Position numbers and translations under genes: made by a program
The notes under the pieces: model-generated
Seen by the model: the letters and a program-made list of their open reading frames with translations, nothing else
Told to the model about the DNA's origin: nothing
The model's database searches: none
Assembly (NCBI GenBank): GCA_030141605.1
Contig: JAQGDQ010000187.1
Span: forward strand, 132,501-196,500
Length of the DNA stretch: 64,000 nt
Direction: 5' to 3'
DNA from: Tubiluchus corallicola
Taxonomy: Eukaryota; Priapulida; Priapulimorpha; Priapulimorphida; Tubiluchidae
Shown here: one piece after another, positions 12,360 through 24,117 of the stretch
How the letters are laid out: each line of letters opens with the position of its first letter
Position numbering within the stretch: the first letter of the stretch is position 1

Positions 12360-12397
12360 TCACGGAGTATTCCATTGGAGATTAATGCTCCGTGGTA
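12360..12397. other. Short hairpin
   Basis: CACGGAGTATT pairs with AATGCTCCGTG over 11 positions (one G-U) around a 12-base loop. Function is unknown; it may be part of a repeat or a structured RNA. Confidence 0.4.
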
Positions 12398-12399
12398 CA

Positions 12400-13136
12400 A
12401 ATAGCGCCTTGGAGACTTGATTTCATGATTATTCTAACATGAGAGACACGAACACCTGCTTTAAAATCTCACTGACATTAACGGTTAATAAATTAGCTAC
12501 ATGTAGCACGTGCATTTATCACAGGTAGGAGGAAAATAACCGAAATAATTGTTTCCTTCATTTCTTTTTAGCCAGATAAAAATATATTCATTATTGTCAT
12601 TACAGGCGCTCTTTAGCTGCTATTGTCGAGAGCCACATTAATTCATCGATATTTTTAATATAGCCTACGAGTAGGGGATGCAGTCGGGACGACGCCCTGG
12701 GGCAATGAGTGTTATAGAGGGCCCAGTCTTGTACCGCAAAGCATTACGTGTAACGAAATTACAGTAAAGATTACAAATTTCAGGAACTACTATTGGTAAA
12801 TAATGTTATCACATACGTATCAATAAAAAAACTAAGATTTTCATTAATCCCATTTGTTCCATTGTATACAAATTGTCTCCTGCATTATTCTGCATTTTAG
12901 AGATTTTCATGGGTCAATATTAGAAACTGGTGAATACTGAAAAACTTGCTTTCATTATGAATTCTGATGTTTTAACTAGAACCCTTGCTCGTTTTATGAA
13001 AAACTGTTAGTTGGAGAGACAAAAAGAAATCTGTAAGCAATAAGTGTGTAAACTTTTACAGAATTGTAAGGTAATTTTATACCGTGTATAAATCATATGA
13101 CCCGTATAAATTTTTGTCACGTGTACAGTGTACACG
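12400..13136. other. No recognisable gene
   Basis: AT-rich sequence with nothing firm. A GC-richer 29-codon ATG frame begins near 12679 (MQSGRRPGAMSV...) but has no other support. Confidence 0.45.
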
Positions 13137-13448
13137 TTATACCCGGTTCACACAATCCAACAAAATCGGATTGTCTGATGAAGTCCGACGAAGTCGGATG
13201 AATCGTTTACACAGTCAGACAAAGTGGTCCGACAAAATCGGATAGTGTCGGACAGACTTGTCGGATATCGTGTAAATCGACTTGTCGGACGATGTCGGAT
13301 GAAAGTCGGGAATTGCTCAACTTTTCATCCGACGATCTTCCGACTTCTGGGATAGCAGCTAATAGTAACGATTCTTGCGTTCACGTGACATTTTATAGAC
13401 TTAGTTTTAATACAAATAAGGCATAGGAATAGACAATGCGGTGTAAGA

Positions 13449-13607
13449 ATGGTCAACGACAGGCCGTGGTCCACTACGGAAATAGAAGATCTAACAGGTT
13501 CAAATAGAAAGCACGAATGCTTATATAATACAAAATGTAAACAGTATAAAAACAGAGATTGTCGCGACAAAACACTGGCAGACATTTTGCTTTGCTGAAG
13601 AGATCAG
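13449..13607 (+). pseudogene. MADF (Myb/SANT-like) domain fragment of the Harbinger element
   Basis: From an ATG at 13449 the frame encodes a MADF-domain N-terminal half: a leading Arg-Pro-Trp-Ser, then RKHECLYNTKCKQYKNRD, then DKTLADI. The Leu-Tyr, Tyr-Lys-Asn-Arg and terminal Leu-Ala-Asp-Ile positions match the usual spacing. MADF/Myb-like proteins are DNA-binding partners of the Harbinger transposase. The frame stops at 13596-13598. Reading on with one T fewer in the T run near 13584-13587 would continue as coding to a possible donor (AG|GTAAAT) at 13607. That suggests a frameshift plus loss of the second half. Located 140 bases inside the left inverted repeat. Confidence 0.65.
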
Positions 13608-13665
13608 GTAAATGCATTTTAATTGCACTAGACCTGTTGCACTAATTGCTGTATTATTTTTATTT

Positions 13666-14000
13666 ACCCCATTGTTAGTGAAATTATTGGTAAAACACTT
13701 TCTCTCATATTTGTATCCATTCTGGATATGAGGACAGCAACTAACTGCAATAGTTCAGCAAAATTTCGGGAGCTATTCTAGGAAAGTTTCTATAATTTTC
13801 TTGTTGATAAATTCTGTTGATCGTGCACGTACAAATCTTAGAGAAGACACAGATATGCTCTAGTGTGTTTTTTTTGTAGCCACTCTCACACCCACTCTTG
13901 TCATTCTTTGTTTCATCCTTTTTCGCATAATGTACACTATTGCTAGAAGAGCTGCTTTTTGAAGTTTGGTTTTCTGAGCTGTCTTCGTTAGACTATTTAT
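13666..14000 (-). pseudogene. PIF/Harbinger transposase N-terminal fragment
   Basis: Read on the minus strand this is the region upstream of the DDE nuclease in Harbinger transposases. It shows a basic stretch (VYIMRKRMKQRMTRV), then YRNFPRIAPEILLNY, which matches the Y..F.RM.PE.F..LL block. After a frame change comes ISRMDTNMRES (core at 13697-13720), matching the D-T-N-M-R-x-[AS]-I block that precedes the catalytic core. An in-frame stop sits after the basic segment and at least one frameshift follows. The catalytic Asp/Asp/Glu part is absent. An independent hit to the same family as the TTA duplications and the MADF fragment, so the three lines of evidence support each other. Confidence 0.65.
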
Positions 14001-14249
14001 TCACTTTACAATCATGAAAATAACCTCGCACGTGAACGAAACGCAGAAATGTTTAAATTCCCGCGCAAATGCAAGCTGTCGGATGATTCTGCTGACTTTG
14101 TCGGTCGAGAAAATCGGATAGAAGTAGGATCGTGTAAATCTAACATCCGACATTGTCCGGCACCAGCCCGACTGCATCCAGCAACGTCCGATTTTGACGG
14201 CCGACAAAGTCGATGAAAGTCGGATCGTCTAAGCCGACATTACGAAAAT

Positions 14250-14406
14250 ATTTAGGCCTTAGCAGGCAGTGACTTGTAAGCCTAAATGGCTGGGTTTACG
14301 TTTAAATTTTTGTCGTACACGAAACAGTCAAAATGATTGTAAATCTAATGTATGATGCATGCAAACATGCTGCTTTAATAAATATTTTCTCACTCACTCA
14401 CTCACA
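14250..14406 (+). repeat. Possible retroposon 3' tail ending in (CACT)n
   Basis: Sequence running into TTAATAAATATTTTC followed by CTCACTCACTCACTCAC at about 14388-14404. An A/T-rich end followed by a short simple repeat is typical of LINE or SINE 3' ends, but no coding part is recognisable. Confidence 0.3.
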
Positions 14407-14409
14407 TTA

Positions 14410-16560
14410 GCAAGCTAGTCAAGTAACCTCTTTTTTAAATTTTTAAGCTATTTTTAAATTTTAAGTTCTTTTGTATTTACTTAGTTATTAGTGTAGGGAG
14501 TTATGCTGCATTGCTGAATAATTGTTTTTACAATTAGGCTAAAGGATTTCCCAATTTAGAACTAGTTAAGCTCATACGCATTGGTTGCTGGAATTAATTG
14601 ATACCTAAAAGAATTTACATTTTTTGAGTTATATTCTTTCTGCTAGAATAAGCCTAATTTGATCTACCGGCGGAGATGTGGGGGGGGGGGGGTGTCACTG
14701 GACTGGGTGTGTAATGTAGTAAATGAAAAGGAAATAGCGCACTGTTTTCATATTTTCATTTTCGATGTTCAAACGTCATCCCCAATCCATAAGCTTCCAC
14801 CCCTTCTTATTAATATACGTTTATTAAAACAATGTCACGACGTTAAAGAACTGCAACTTGCAGGTATCAAACATACTAACTTCATATGTTGCATTGATGT
14901 CTGAAGAACTAATAAAATTATGTCATTTTAAGTTTGTAACCATTATTATTTATACCTTAATGCTTCGAAATCCTGATATGTAGGGTGTTAGTGTCAATCA
15001 CAAGCAATACGCTGACAATTTGAGGCTATATTGTAGACTTGCAGTGGATACACATAAAAAACTTACATCCCTGTATTCACATCTGCATGATTTTTTTTAG
15101 AATTTAATTTCTTCATGCACATCCGTCTAGGGTTAATTGTCAGCATTTGATACGCTTACATATGTATATATATTCATTTTATATAATGTATTCATACCTG
15201 TGCGGATATCTGTATACGTGCATGTGTATGTAGTATCATAGCGTCAGTATGTTTACATTATGATATGATCTGCGAGATGATTGCCACTTATCTTTCTCCT
15301 TGAGAGCTGGCTAAGCAATGCATATATTAAAGGATTATGTTTTATGGATAAAGGGATTATAACACATGCTATATTGAGCTCATTTTTTAACATCCAACGC
15401 AAACGTATCTTATCAGAAGTGCGAATTTCTTTTCGCCCAGCAAAGCGGAAATCCGGTGAAATCAGCCGAGAAATTTACCAACTCGAGATTTTTCGCTCGG
15501 AAATCTATTAGCCTCTCATAACCCTGGCTTCGCAACTTTCAACCTTATCACTGATTGTGTGAGTGCGTCAGTGTAATACGCAATTGGGTGATTCATTTCG
15601 TGTGAACAGTGCTCTAGTATCTCTACTCATTGCAGTTCAAGGTTTCTAATTGCAGTCTAGCGAGGATTTAATAGGTTTCCAGAGATTAGTGCATATTAAT
15701 CGAACTACTTAGAACTGGTTGTGAATTTGTTATATCTTAGGTTAGCTTTTGCCATGATCAAAGGAAGATTTCCTTTAGCAATCAGTAATGGACGCCGCAT
15801 TTTCGGGGAGCTTGATGAAGCAAAATAAATATTACAAAGACTGGATGTTGGATTAAGCCGTGGCTTCTTGTGTGCCTAGCAGTATCTCATAATAAAGTGG
15901 TAATGGATGTATGGTATTCATTAAAAGTCGCTTGGAAGACAGGTTTCCCGCCTTTGATGAGTTGCCTAAGCTTATGCAGTGTTATTGTAATACATAGACA
16001 AACAATCGATATTGCCTTACATATCTATACCTACCCCCATATATTAGTATTATAACAAAAACTTTTTTCTAAATTATTAAATTTTTAATACTCGGTGTTC
16101 GGTAGTTTTTAGATATAATGTGATAGCTACTCTACATGCATTTGTAACAACATGCAAATATGAGAACTAAGTCTGGAAGTTTTTTTCGCTTTCTTTTTTA
16201 GATTTAGTTTCTCGCGGCCATGTTTGGTTTAAAAAGTTTAATAATTGTAGATACGCTATAGGTTGTTTGTCATGTTTGACGAAGTTTCAATTATTTTTTT
16301 ATTGCAGTGTTTGTGTTTTACTGAAATTCTCAATTATGCATATTATAAGTTTTTAATTAGTTGGTGCACCGATGTGGCTCCTGAATGTATAGATTCACTT
16401 AAGCTTCTGTTTAATAATGCATTCCTAGTCACAAACCAAAATTACTTATTGATGTTCCGTTAATCACAATTTACAAAGAGGACTAAACTGCAACTTCATA
16501 ATTTAATGTTATTCAATGAACATTATTAGAGAAACCTTAGGTGTTGGGGAATAACTCATG
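14410..16560. other. No recognisable gene; G13 run
   Basis: AT-rich spacer. A run of 13 G lies at 14680-14692, inside an artefactual ORF (14659-14904). The ORF at 15281-15511 has a basic, repetitive end but no splice or similarity support. Confidence 0.45.
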
Positions 16561-16569
16561 TAAGTTCTC

Positions 16570-16997
16570 AATTTTAAAAGAAGGCCTGTCCGTCGTGCTC
16601 GTAAAGTTTCTCTTGGAGTCCTGTACACTAGAATAAGGGTGAACAAAGTAAAAAAATCTGCATGCTTTAACTGTACATTACTACTATTGCATATTAAATT
16701 AGTACTACGTGTTTATTAAGAGTTAGGTCAGGATGAAGAAAACGTACTATGTCATTTTGTGAAAACTGGGCGAACTTTTAAGGAATTTTATAACAATATG
16801 GACTTTAGTAAATTACAGTTATTATGTAACAGTTTAGATCAACATAATCTGGTACATTTTTGTTTATAAGTGTTTTAACATTTTCAAGTGATCATATTTC
16901 CGTATAACTAACCTATGTTACCTAGCTTGCAGTTTTTGAAATTATTTGTAACTGTTGTGACTGGACTGTCACCAGTCAATAAATTTACTACTACTAC
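16570..16997 (+). mobile_element. 3' end of a decayed non-LTR retrotransposon
   Basis: The frame from about 16718 reads as a LINE ORF2 C-terminus: QDEENVLCHF, then TFKEFYNNMDFSKLQLL, then a stop at about 16867. The QDEExVLxHC-like motif followed by a helical segment matches the tail of the protein relic at 1.9-2.1 kb. A short untranslated region leads to AATAAATTTACTACTACTAC (about 16978-16997), a microsatellite tail typical of target-primed insertion. The 5' part is absent or unrecognisable. Confidence 0.6.
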
Positions 16998-16999
16998 CC

Positions 17000-18590
17000 T
17001 GTTTTATACTTTTTTAGACTTTGGAAATGCAAGTAGTTTCCTGTCTTGCCTTTGACTGTAAACACTCTAGCTAAACCAAACGAAAGAGCTCTCGCTTGTA
17101 TTTACACAATGTAATTTATTACCTGCACCAGTCGAGATAATTCACTGTTTCATTTAACAGTGTTTCGAAAGTTATTTAGGATTGTTTTATGGCAAATAAA
17201 AACTGGCGTCGAACGATATCTGTGCGAAACAGCTCTCTTTTCGTTTCTGTTTTGCTTCAGATGTTGACAGGCAAGTCAGTTTGATGGAGGTTCTGCTAGC
17301 CAGCGTCCATTTAATGGTGACGTTCGCATTATGACATGATGCTTATTTTAGTGGATGTTCACAGAACAATCTATTTTGTCACGTACAACATTAAAAGGAT
17401 TTGCAGCTCATGCTGATTAAAACAACAAAAATTATCATCATTTTGTGGCAGTGAAAGAAAACGCAAGACTACGTTGAATAAAAAAGTTGCACTTCCTTCT
17501 CATAGTCGAGACTTGAGGAAATTACAAGAAATAACTGTCGTATTAAGATATTATCAGTATTGACATAAAGTGCTCAAATTCTAAAAGATTATACCTATGT
17601 AACAAAGACTAAAATTGTAGTAAACACAAACTTAAGTATATTTCTGCATGAAAACATCGTATTATACGTGAGCTACGTTTCAGCAATATGGTTAACCATC
17701 TTCAAATTTAGTTGAAATAACATTGTTGTGGCAAATTTAAAATTGCGCAAACATTACTCGCAAAATTCAAGTAATACCAACCCTTAACACACCTAATCAA
17801 TTCGCAATAATAATCCTTCTTAATCTAAAAATATGAGAAACTACATATATAAAAACATATCAGGAATTGCAAATTTCCATCCAAACATAAGAAGCCTGGG
17901 ATGTAAATGGGATGATTGGGTAGTCAAGCATGGTCGCCAATACTAGAATAAGGTGACTGAAACTTGGTTTTCCAGGTATATTTCGTCTGTGCTCAGCTAA
18001 AGTGTATATGTATATGCCTGGAAATCTTCCCGACATAGAAGGCATTGCAGCTTTGACAAGTGCATTTGTATACAACGTTTCACTGAGCTTCGAACAGAAA
18101 TTTACTCTTCAACGAGGAAAAAACTAGATATACAACACGGGTGTCTAAAAACTAATTGTAAAGAGACGCATGTGAAAGAAGTACTAAGCAAGTGATGCAG
18201 TCTATTTTTGATGACTGCATAACGCCATCTGTTTGCTTGTAACTAGAAGCCCATTTATGTAAATATGTATTTTAAAATAAAAGATTAGTCATCATCATCA
18301 TCATCACCATCCATTATATTTCATTAGAATTAATTTTTTACGCTAAAAAAAGCAACTAACAAAATCTTTTAACTTACGTCAAATACACTTTAATAGATGT
18401 AAAATCTTTTATGCAAGATGTAATTATCGTGGCAAGGTTATAAAACAAATTTAAGTAGCTCGTCTATACTGAAGTAGAGGAACTAATGATAAGTTGAAGA
18501 CTGTATCATAGCTTACTGACCAAGCAAGTTTGACTTGAAGTTGAATTATTAGTCGAGGGACTCGCGGAACTCAAGATCGCGGATTAGAAA
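17000..18590. other. No firm gene; possible retroposon tail at 18.3 kb
   Basis: AT-rich sequence. TTTTAAAATAAAAGATTAGT followed by (CAT)n at about 18290-18308 looks like a retroposon 3' end. The 71-codon minus-strand ORF at 17860-18075 has no support beyond length. Confidence 0.4.
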
Positions 18591-18595
18591 TGACG

Positions 18596-18885
18596 TCGAT
18601 GCCTCCATCTTGAACTTAAGATAGTAAACTGAAAATCCTACTCTGGCGATCGATGCATCGTTCTGTACATTCCCGTAGAGTTTCATAACGATCCGTTGCG
18701 AATTAGTGGAGCCTTGGGCTTTTTGAAAATTGCGTTACCGCCGCCATCTTTAATTCGAAATGGCGGATCGAAAATCCGACTCTGTCATTCGAAGCAGAGT
18801 TCGTTCTGGGATATTCCTATAAGCTTTTATGACGATCCATTACAAATTCACAGAGCTTAGGCTTTTTTTCAAAAGGTCATCTCCT
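18596..18885. repeat. Two-copy tandem duplication, ~140-bp unit
   Basis: Copy 1 (about 18598-18738) and copy 2 (about 18740-18882) share CCATCTT..., GAAAATCC.ACTCTG, ATTCC..TA, ACGATCC.TT and a final GCTTTTT..AAAA. Common landmarks recur about 140-143 bases apart. The copies are diverged, so the duplication is old. G+C exceeds the flanks. No coding potential is seen. Confidence 0.75.
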
Positions 18886-18889
18886 AACA

Positions 18890-20708
18890 ACATCCAGAAG
18901 AATAGCGATTTGGTCGAGCCCATCGGCAAAAATGTCACACAACACTTGCCAACAGTCTAGAAAGTACAGCCTTATATAGGAACAGAATAAGGGATGTCAA
19001 AATTATCGTGAACTGATGACGGCAAAATCGAAAGAGTAAATACATTAGGCAACTGTTTTTTGTTCGACTGAAGAACTTGTGATTCGATATATATACTCCT
19101 TAGTAGCAGTGTGTTTGTTAGTACCACTGCTAAAAAACTATTTTCACCTTTTTTAAATTCACTCAAATTCAAGCTGAAATCGCTATAGATCCAGAACAGG
19201 TCGATGGACAGAAGTAAATATACCACGTCAATATATATTAGGGTGGTTTATTTAGTTGATTTCCTGCATTACTACTACGCAGAATATTGTTGATGTTTTC
19301 TTAAACCATTAAAGCTAGTTATCGCTAAGGTAACCGATGCAATCACCTTAAAAGAAACAATTTTTCTGTCCAGCGAGGAATGATACATATTTTACAGAAT
19401 GCAGTGAACCCTTTCCTTGCTGTAGACATATAATAGCTCTTTCAGCTTGCTTCTAAATTAGATCTAATTTTCATTTCCACGGGGCTTGGCGATTCTTCCC
19501 TGATTTAATTAGTGGAAGAAAAATGACTTTCTTGCGTTTGCAGCGAGACACTTTCGCTTTGCTATTTCACCTTCAAATATTTCATAAAATCATTGCGGAA
19601 CATTATTTCCATGGCTTCTAACGAAACTATGCCGCAGTTGATGTAAACGGAGCTCATTAAAGATGCAGCTAGTGCTTAATTAATGAAACATTAATGAAAC
19701 AGTACGTATTTTGCGTAACATTCTATGACAGCTTTAATGAATTGATTATTCTTGTGAAAATAATGGCAATACGTTTTGTTCATTATTTCAGAAGTAACTC
19801 TTCTATAACTTAGAGTGACCTAGCTAACTTAAAACCTTGCTAATTGAAGTTACAACTTTGTAACATCTCACATTTTAATCTAGCTACGTACGTCTTAATT
19901 TACTTATTTAAAGATTTATATGTATTTGATTGATTGGATGTGTTGCCGCTTTATCAAATAGGCAACAATTTATATAATACTTGATCAATTTCTAGAAGTT
20001 TTTGTTAGGTAGTTAATATAAAGCAGTTAAGATGCACGTGCGCACTGTGCGAGCGTTTCGCGAGAAAAAGGCTTCTAGTAACGTTTTTAAATTTTTTGTA
20101 ATAAGAACAATATCCTTATAACAATTCTTATAATTCATTCTTTATAACAATGAAACTGCTTCTGGTGTGTCGAATTTGTAAATAGCCAAGTAAGACCCGT
20201 TTGTGGTGTGTTAGCACTGCAAACTTTCATGTTGCTTCTGTTTGTGGTGCGTTAAACAAAGTTCACAAATTTGTTATTTCTTGTATTCCTAAAAACTAAG
20301 GGGATTTTGATTGGCCAGGCAGCAGTGTTGCTTAACAAAGCAAATATTTTAAATTACACATGCGCTAAACTACAAAGTATCATTGGAACGAATAAGTTCA
20401 AAACGAATTTAACTGAAGAAAACAAGCAGCTATAAATTTATTGTTTAGTTTAGTGGCGAATGTTGCTAAGTGCATGTTTTACTCCAATGACTACAAAAAT
20501 GTTAGCTGTGGGATGCTGAGAAAATCAGAACTAAAGTTATCAAGATTTTGTCTACATCTCATATTTGCATTGTCTAAAGTTAAAGTCACCAGTTAGCGCA
20601 CCGTGTTAAAGTCGTTTGTTAAATAATGTTAGTAGGTAAAAATGTTGTCTTATAAGTTTAGGATGGCAGCTTTCAACATAATAATGTAAGTTGTATTTTC
20701 TTCATTAG
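18890..20708. other. Upstream intron; possible conserved regulatory block
   Basis: No exon recognised. Sequence around 19380-19760 is less simple than average and rich in homeodomain-type TAATTA/ATTAA sites (near 19510 and 19675-19700). That would fit an intronic enhancer, but this cannot be tested here. The end of the interval supplies the polypyrimidine tract and AG of the exon at 20709. Confidence 0.35.
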
Positions 20709-20902
20709 ACAGACACATTGAAGCCCGACTTATTCATGGGGAGCGGCTATCGTAGAGCTTCTGATTTTGGACCTATATACGAGGAGGAAGGGCGGCTGGT
20801 GATAAAGAATCTTAGACAGTGGCAATTAAAGAGACACAGTCTTCCAATTGTACGCATACAACTCAAGATAGGACCAAAACTGCCAAGATCAAAGGATGAT
20901 GG
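20709..20902 (+). CDS. Internal coding exon of an unidentified protein
   Basis: A 194-base exon bounded by a strong acceptor (TTGTATTTTCTTCATTAG) and a consensus donor (GG|GTAAGT at 20903). It is in phase 0 at its start: the in-frame TAG just upstream overlaps the acceptor, and the exon leaves two spare bases at its end. It encodes 64 full residues. The start TDTLKPDLFMGSGYRRASDF is followed by an acidic Glu-Glu-Glu patch, then an amphipathic basic stretch NLRQWQLKRHSLPIVRIQLK and a Lys/Arg/Asp tail. RRAS and KRHS resemble basophilic kinase sites; this is inference only. No domain family was recognised. Codon composition and G+C (about 46% by eye) contrast with the flanking intron. The TTG at 20718 is not a start; the exon is internal. 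Confidence 0.75.
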
Positions 20903-22655
20903 GTAAGTGTACACATGTTAGTGTTTACACGTGATCATCAAACCATTATTTTTGTTTTTTTAACTTAGTGTGCATTGTTTATAAACAATAGTTTTTAAAC
21001 ACGGCAGCTTACTTTTATAAATTGAGGAGCCTTACTTTTGATAAACTTGTAGTAATTAGAGGAGTAACATCGGTTGTTCACTGGAAGAGTTTTAATGTCG
21101 TTACTGTTTTTAAGAAATGTGTATTACAATTTTGAACTCCACTCATTTGACCAGATATCAGAGTCAGTCTTGGTTTGGATTCAATTCTTGCGTTGTGGAA
21201 CCTCAGATGTAAGTTAAGTGAATCAAAATTTTTTCGTCGGACAATAATAATTATAAATGTTGCCATGTTTTAGATGGCAAGAACATTAAAAAAATGAATT
21301 GTATATACAATTTCGAACGCTAATTTAAACACGTGCGATTACCATTCTTACATGCGTGACGCTCTCTATTTTTCTGTACAGAACTTTATTGAAGTGTTGA
21401 CCTTCTCTGTGCCTCCTACGTTGATTTTTCAAATGCTGAGCAGAATGTTGTATCATTTTGTATTTGCTTATATATACATTGCGTTCACATAATACACATT
21501 AATTATTATGTATTATTAACTGCGCCTAGCGTACAGTTCTCTGTTAGCTTTTCCAGAATCAGCCTAGCGCATAGTTTGACATAAATCAGTAAACTGTTTG
21601 ATCGGTGCTTGAGTTTACTAAGTTATCAGTTTTTCCCAAAAATCATAATCAGGCTGAAGCATTTAGAGTTACCGTTTAGACTCTGCTTCTCAATAGTGGC
21701 CAGATCCGTCAGTAGATGGCGGTTGCTGCAAGGAATGTTGAGTTAGCTGAAAGATTTTGTGCTGTGAATTTAGAAACTCGCCTTTGCAATTTGTCATTCT
21801 TGCTGGCATTTCTAATACAATTCAGTAAAATATCCAGGTGGATATGTTAGTTATTCGCAATTATCCACAATAAAAGTTAAATTACGCATGTGATTGTTGA
21901 CTACTACAATTGCTACGTCAAAAACTTACATTTGATTCTGCTTGCAATAGATGGCAGCAAAATATCGCAGTTTTATGAATACCACTAACTATTGTTTCTC
22001 TGTCACATGGTTTCGCAAAATGGCTAAAAATTGTAGTTTGTTAAAACTTATTATAGTAGTAAAAATTCTATTCACGTTTTACCTGTGCCAGGGGCAAAAT
22101 CAAGAAAAATAGCTTCGTACACAGAGTCTCAAGTGTCTTACAAGGTGTGCGAACGCACTGACATTGGGATATTAAAACGACGATGGTTAACATTTTATGA
22201 TTTGATAAATAACTAAAACAAAAGATTTCTAAAAGAAAAAAAGATTTAATTATGGGAACAAGTCACATATTTGACATAGTGGCTAATAGGAAATGGCAAG
22301 AAATCGCAGCATTTCATCCTGAAGAGCAGAAAAGCTAGCATGAGCGATGTTAAGAGGATTAACTTTTGCTGCGCTTGTTCCTGCTAGGTGTTCTTTTAGG
22401 ATTCTGAGTAAGCTCCTTACAGTATGCTTTGATCGCAACATGATAATGGTGCAATGTAGATCTATAATTGTATATTACCCTAAAGTTACCGTAATATTGA
22501 TCATTTATGCCAACTACATTTTCATAGTTGACGCTTGTATCTCAATAAGTAAATAAAGTAGGAATTAGGCATAAACTGATAAAATTAAAAAGCAATGAAG
22601 GGCGGAACATAGAACACGAAAAACAAAGATATCAATAATTTATACAGCACATCTA
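20903..22655. other. Intron or intergenic, no feature
   Basis: Begins with the donor GTAAGT. AT-rich, with no further exon recognised; the 69-codon ORF at 22347-22556 is not supported. Confidence 0.5.
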
Positions 22656-22659
22656 ACGG

Positions 22660-23076
22660 TTTGTAAAGCTAAGCTTGGGTCGACCTGCGAAGCGATGCCA
22701 CTCGCCTCAACTGACAGGAAACTGTCAGAGACACACGTGCGACTGATTTCGAGTAACAACTAGGTCCAGCTGCTGCAAAACTGCTCAGGTCGACAAGACT
22801 GAGTGCACTTGAATGAAAAAATCTAGGACCAAACCAGGTGACCAGACCACAATCATTGTCGAACAATGCTCAGGTTAAAACTTATTGGATACCGTATGCC
22901 GCGAGTAAAACAGAATCAACTCACTGGAAATCAGTTGCGCTGCGTAGAGTTGCTTCGTAAGCTTGTATATGTTGATAAGATATACTCGGAACTAGAGGCG
23001 TACCGTATGCGCCAGCTGCCCAGTCCTCAGTTGCGTTGTGTCACAAGGTCGACCTAAGCCTGCCTTAAGGCTACCA
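22660..23076. mobile_element. Short nonautonomous element with terminal inverted repeats
   Basis: GCTTGGGTCGACCT (22673-22686) is the inverse of AGGTCGACCTAAGC (23046-23059) at 13 of 14 positions, with weaker pairing continuing outward. The body is markedly richer in G+C than the flanks. It holds two diverged direct copies of a module containing TACCGTATGC and CAGTTGCG.TG (about 22889-22945 and 23001-23042). The two overlapping-length ORFs on opposite strands are element sequence, not genes. No transposase was found; superfamily and target duplication are undetermined. Confidence 0.6.
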
Positions 23077-23079
23077 AGC

Positions 23080-24117
23080 AATGCCAAATCAGCCTGAGAA
23101 CTCCGCATCTTTTCCAGCAGCAGCCAAATGTTTCTTTCATTTTAGGTATCTTGGGTATCCCTAAGATTGAGGAATAAAAATTGTTTGGCTTGCACTGCAT
23201 GTATTTTCAATAGCACTGGGCAATACCAGTAGATCTTAGGTATGAGGTGAAAAACAGAGAGAGAGATAGAGGAGACGGAAGTCAATATAGAAGAGAAACG
23301 GTATTATTATATTATCAGATAATTGCCCGAAATTTCACGATACGCACACGAAGCTATTACCTTATTTCTGGACTGTTATTACAAATTATCGGCTGATTTT
23401 ACTTTCTCAAAACTCACTTGTTTTCGCGTGTTTTTATGACATGTATTTTTTTTCAAGTAAAACTTGCATTTGGGAGGCAAATTTCACTAATTTATACTGT
23501 AAAAGCAAATTTTATTTATTTGTGATTTTAATAAAGTTTGTTTTATAAATTAACAAAATGGTATTTTATTGAATTCCTAGTACGCCCGACTTTCGACGCT
23601 TTTTCATTATTTTATTCATTTCTCAGTTTGTCTATAATTATTGCACTTTTACAAAAATGTATTTTTTAGCATTTTAGCTGCGTCATTCATTGTTTTAGTT
23701 TTTAATTTAAAGGCTAATATTATAATACTATATGCACTTCTCTGTTAAAGTAGCTTGTTAATCATCGCAACATTAGCTTATATATTGAGTAAGAAGCAAT
23801 AAAACTAACAATAGGAAAAACTAATAACGAATGGCAACTTACAGTAAGTACATGGTTTCTAATTGTAAAGGAAGTTGATTTATATAATTTATATGTGCTT
23901 ATGATACCCAAGATAATTTTATTGTGACGGGCGTAACAGTCCTTAGTGTATAACTGGATTTCCTGCGCATTTAACTGTAGTGATTAAGTGCATTTGAGCT
24001 TACTTAGTTTAGTAGCGAAAATTTATATTGAAATTCGATATATGCCAACTGCATCGTTTGTGTACGAGAGTGACAGCTGAGTATCTATAGGTTGCTGTAA
24101 CCGCTTGAAAACTACTT
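23080..24117. other. No recognisable gene
   Basis: Very AT-rich. Only a short GA-rich patch near 23257-23275 stands out. Confidence 0.5.

Larger units (their letters stand above)
13140..14239. mobile_element. PIF/Harbinger DNA transposon relic with TTA target duplication
   Basis: Flanked by TTA at 13137-13139 and 14240-14242, the 3-bp TWA target duplication typical of PIF/Harbinger. The ends form imperfect inverted repeats (GGTTCACACAATCCAAC against GGCTTAGACGATCCGAC). Inside each end are many copies of a TCCGAC / GTCGGA motif, in about 180 bases at the left and 180 at the right. The interior holds a MADF-domain fragment on the plus strand and a transposase N-terminal fragment on the minus strand, converging on each other. 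At about 1.1 kb it is shorter than autonomous family members, and the catalytic DDE region is missing, so it is internally deleted and cannot move on its own. Confidence 0.8.

Noticed and set aside
20718-20906. Treating the TTG at 20718 as a start codon
   Set aside because: A splice acceptor lies just upstream and the frame continues to it; the segment is an internal exon, not a separate small gene.
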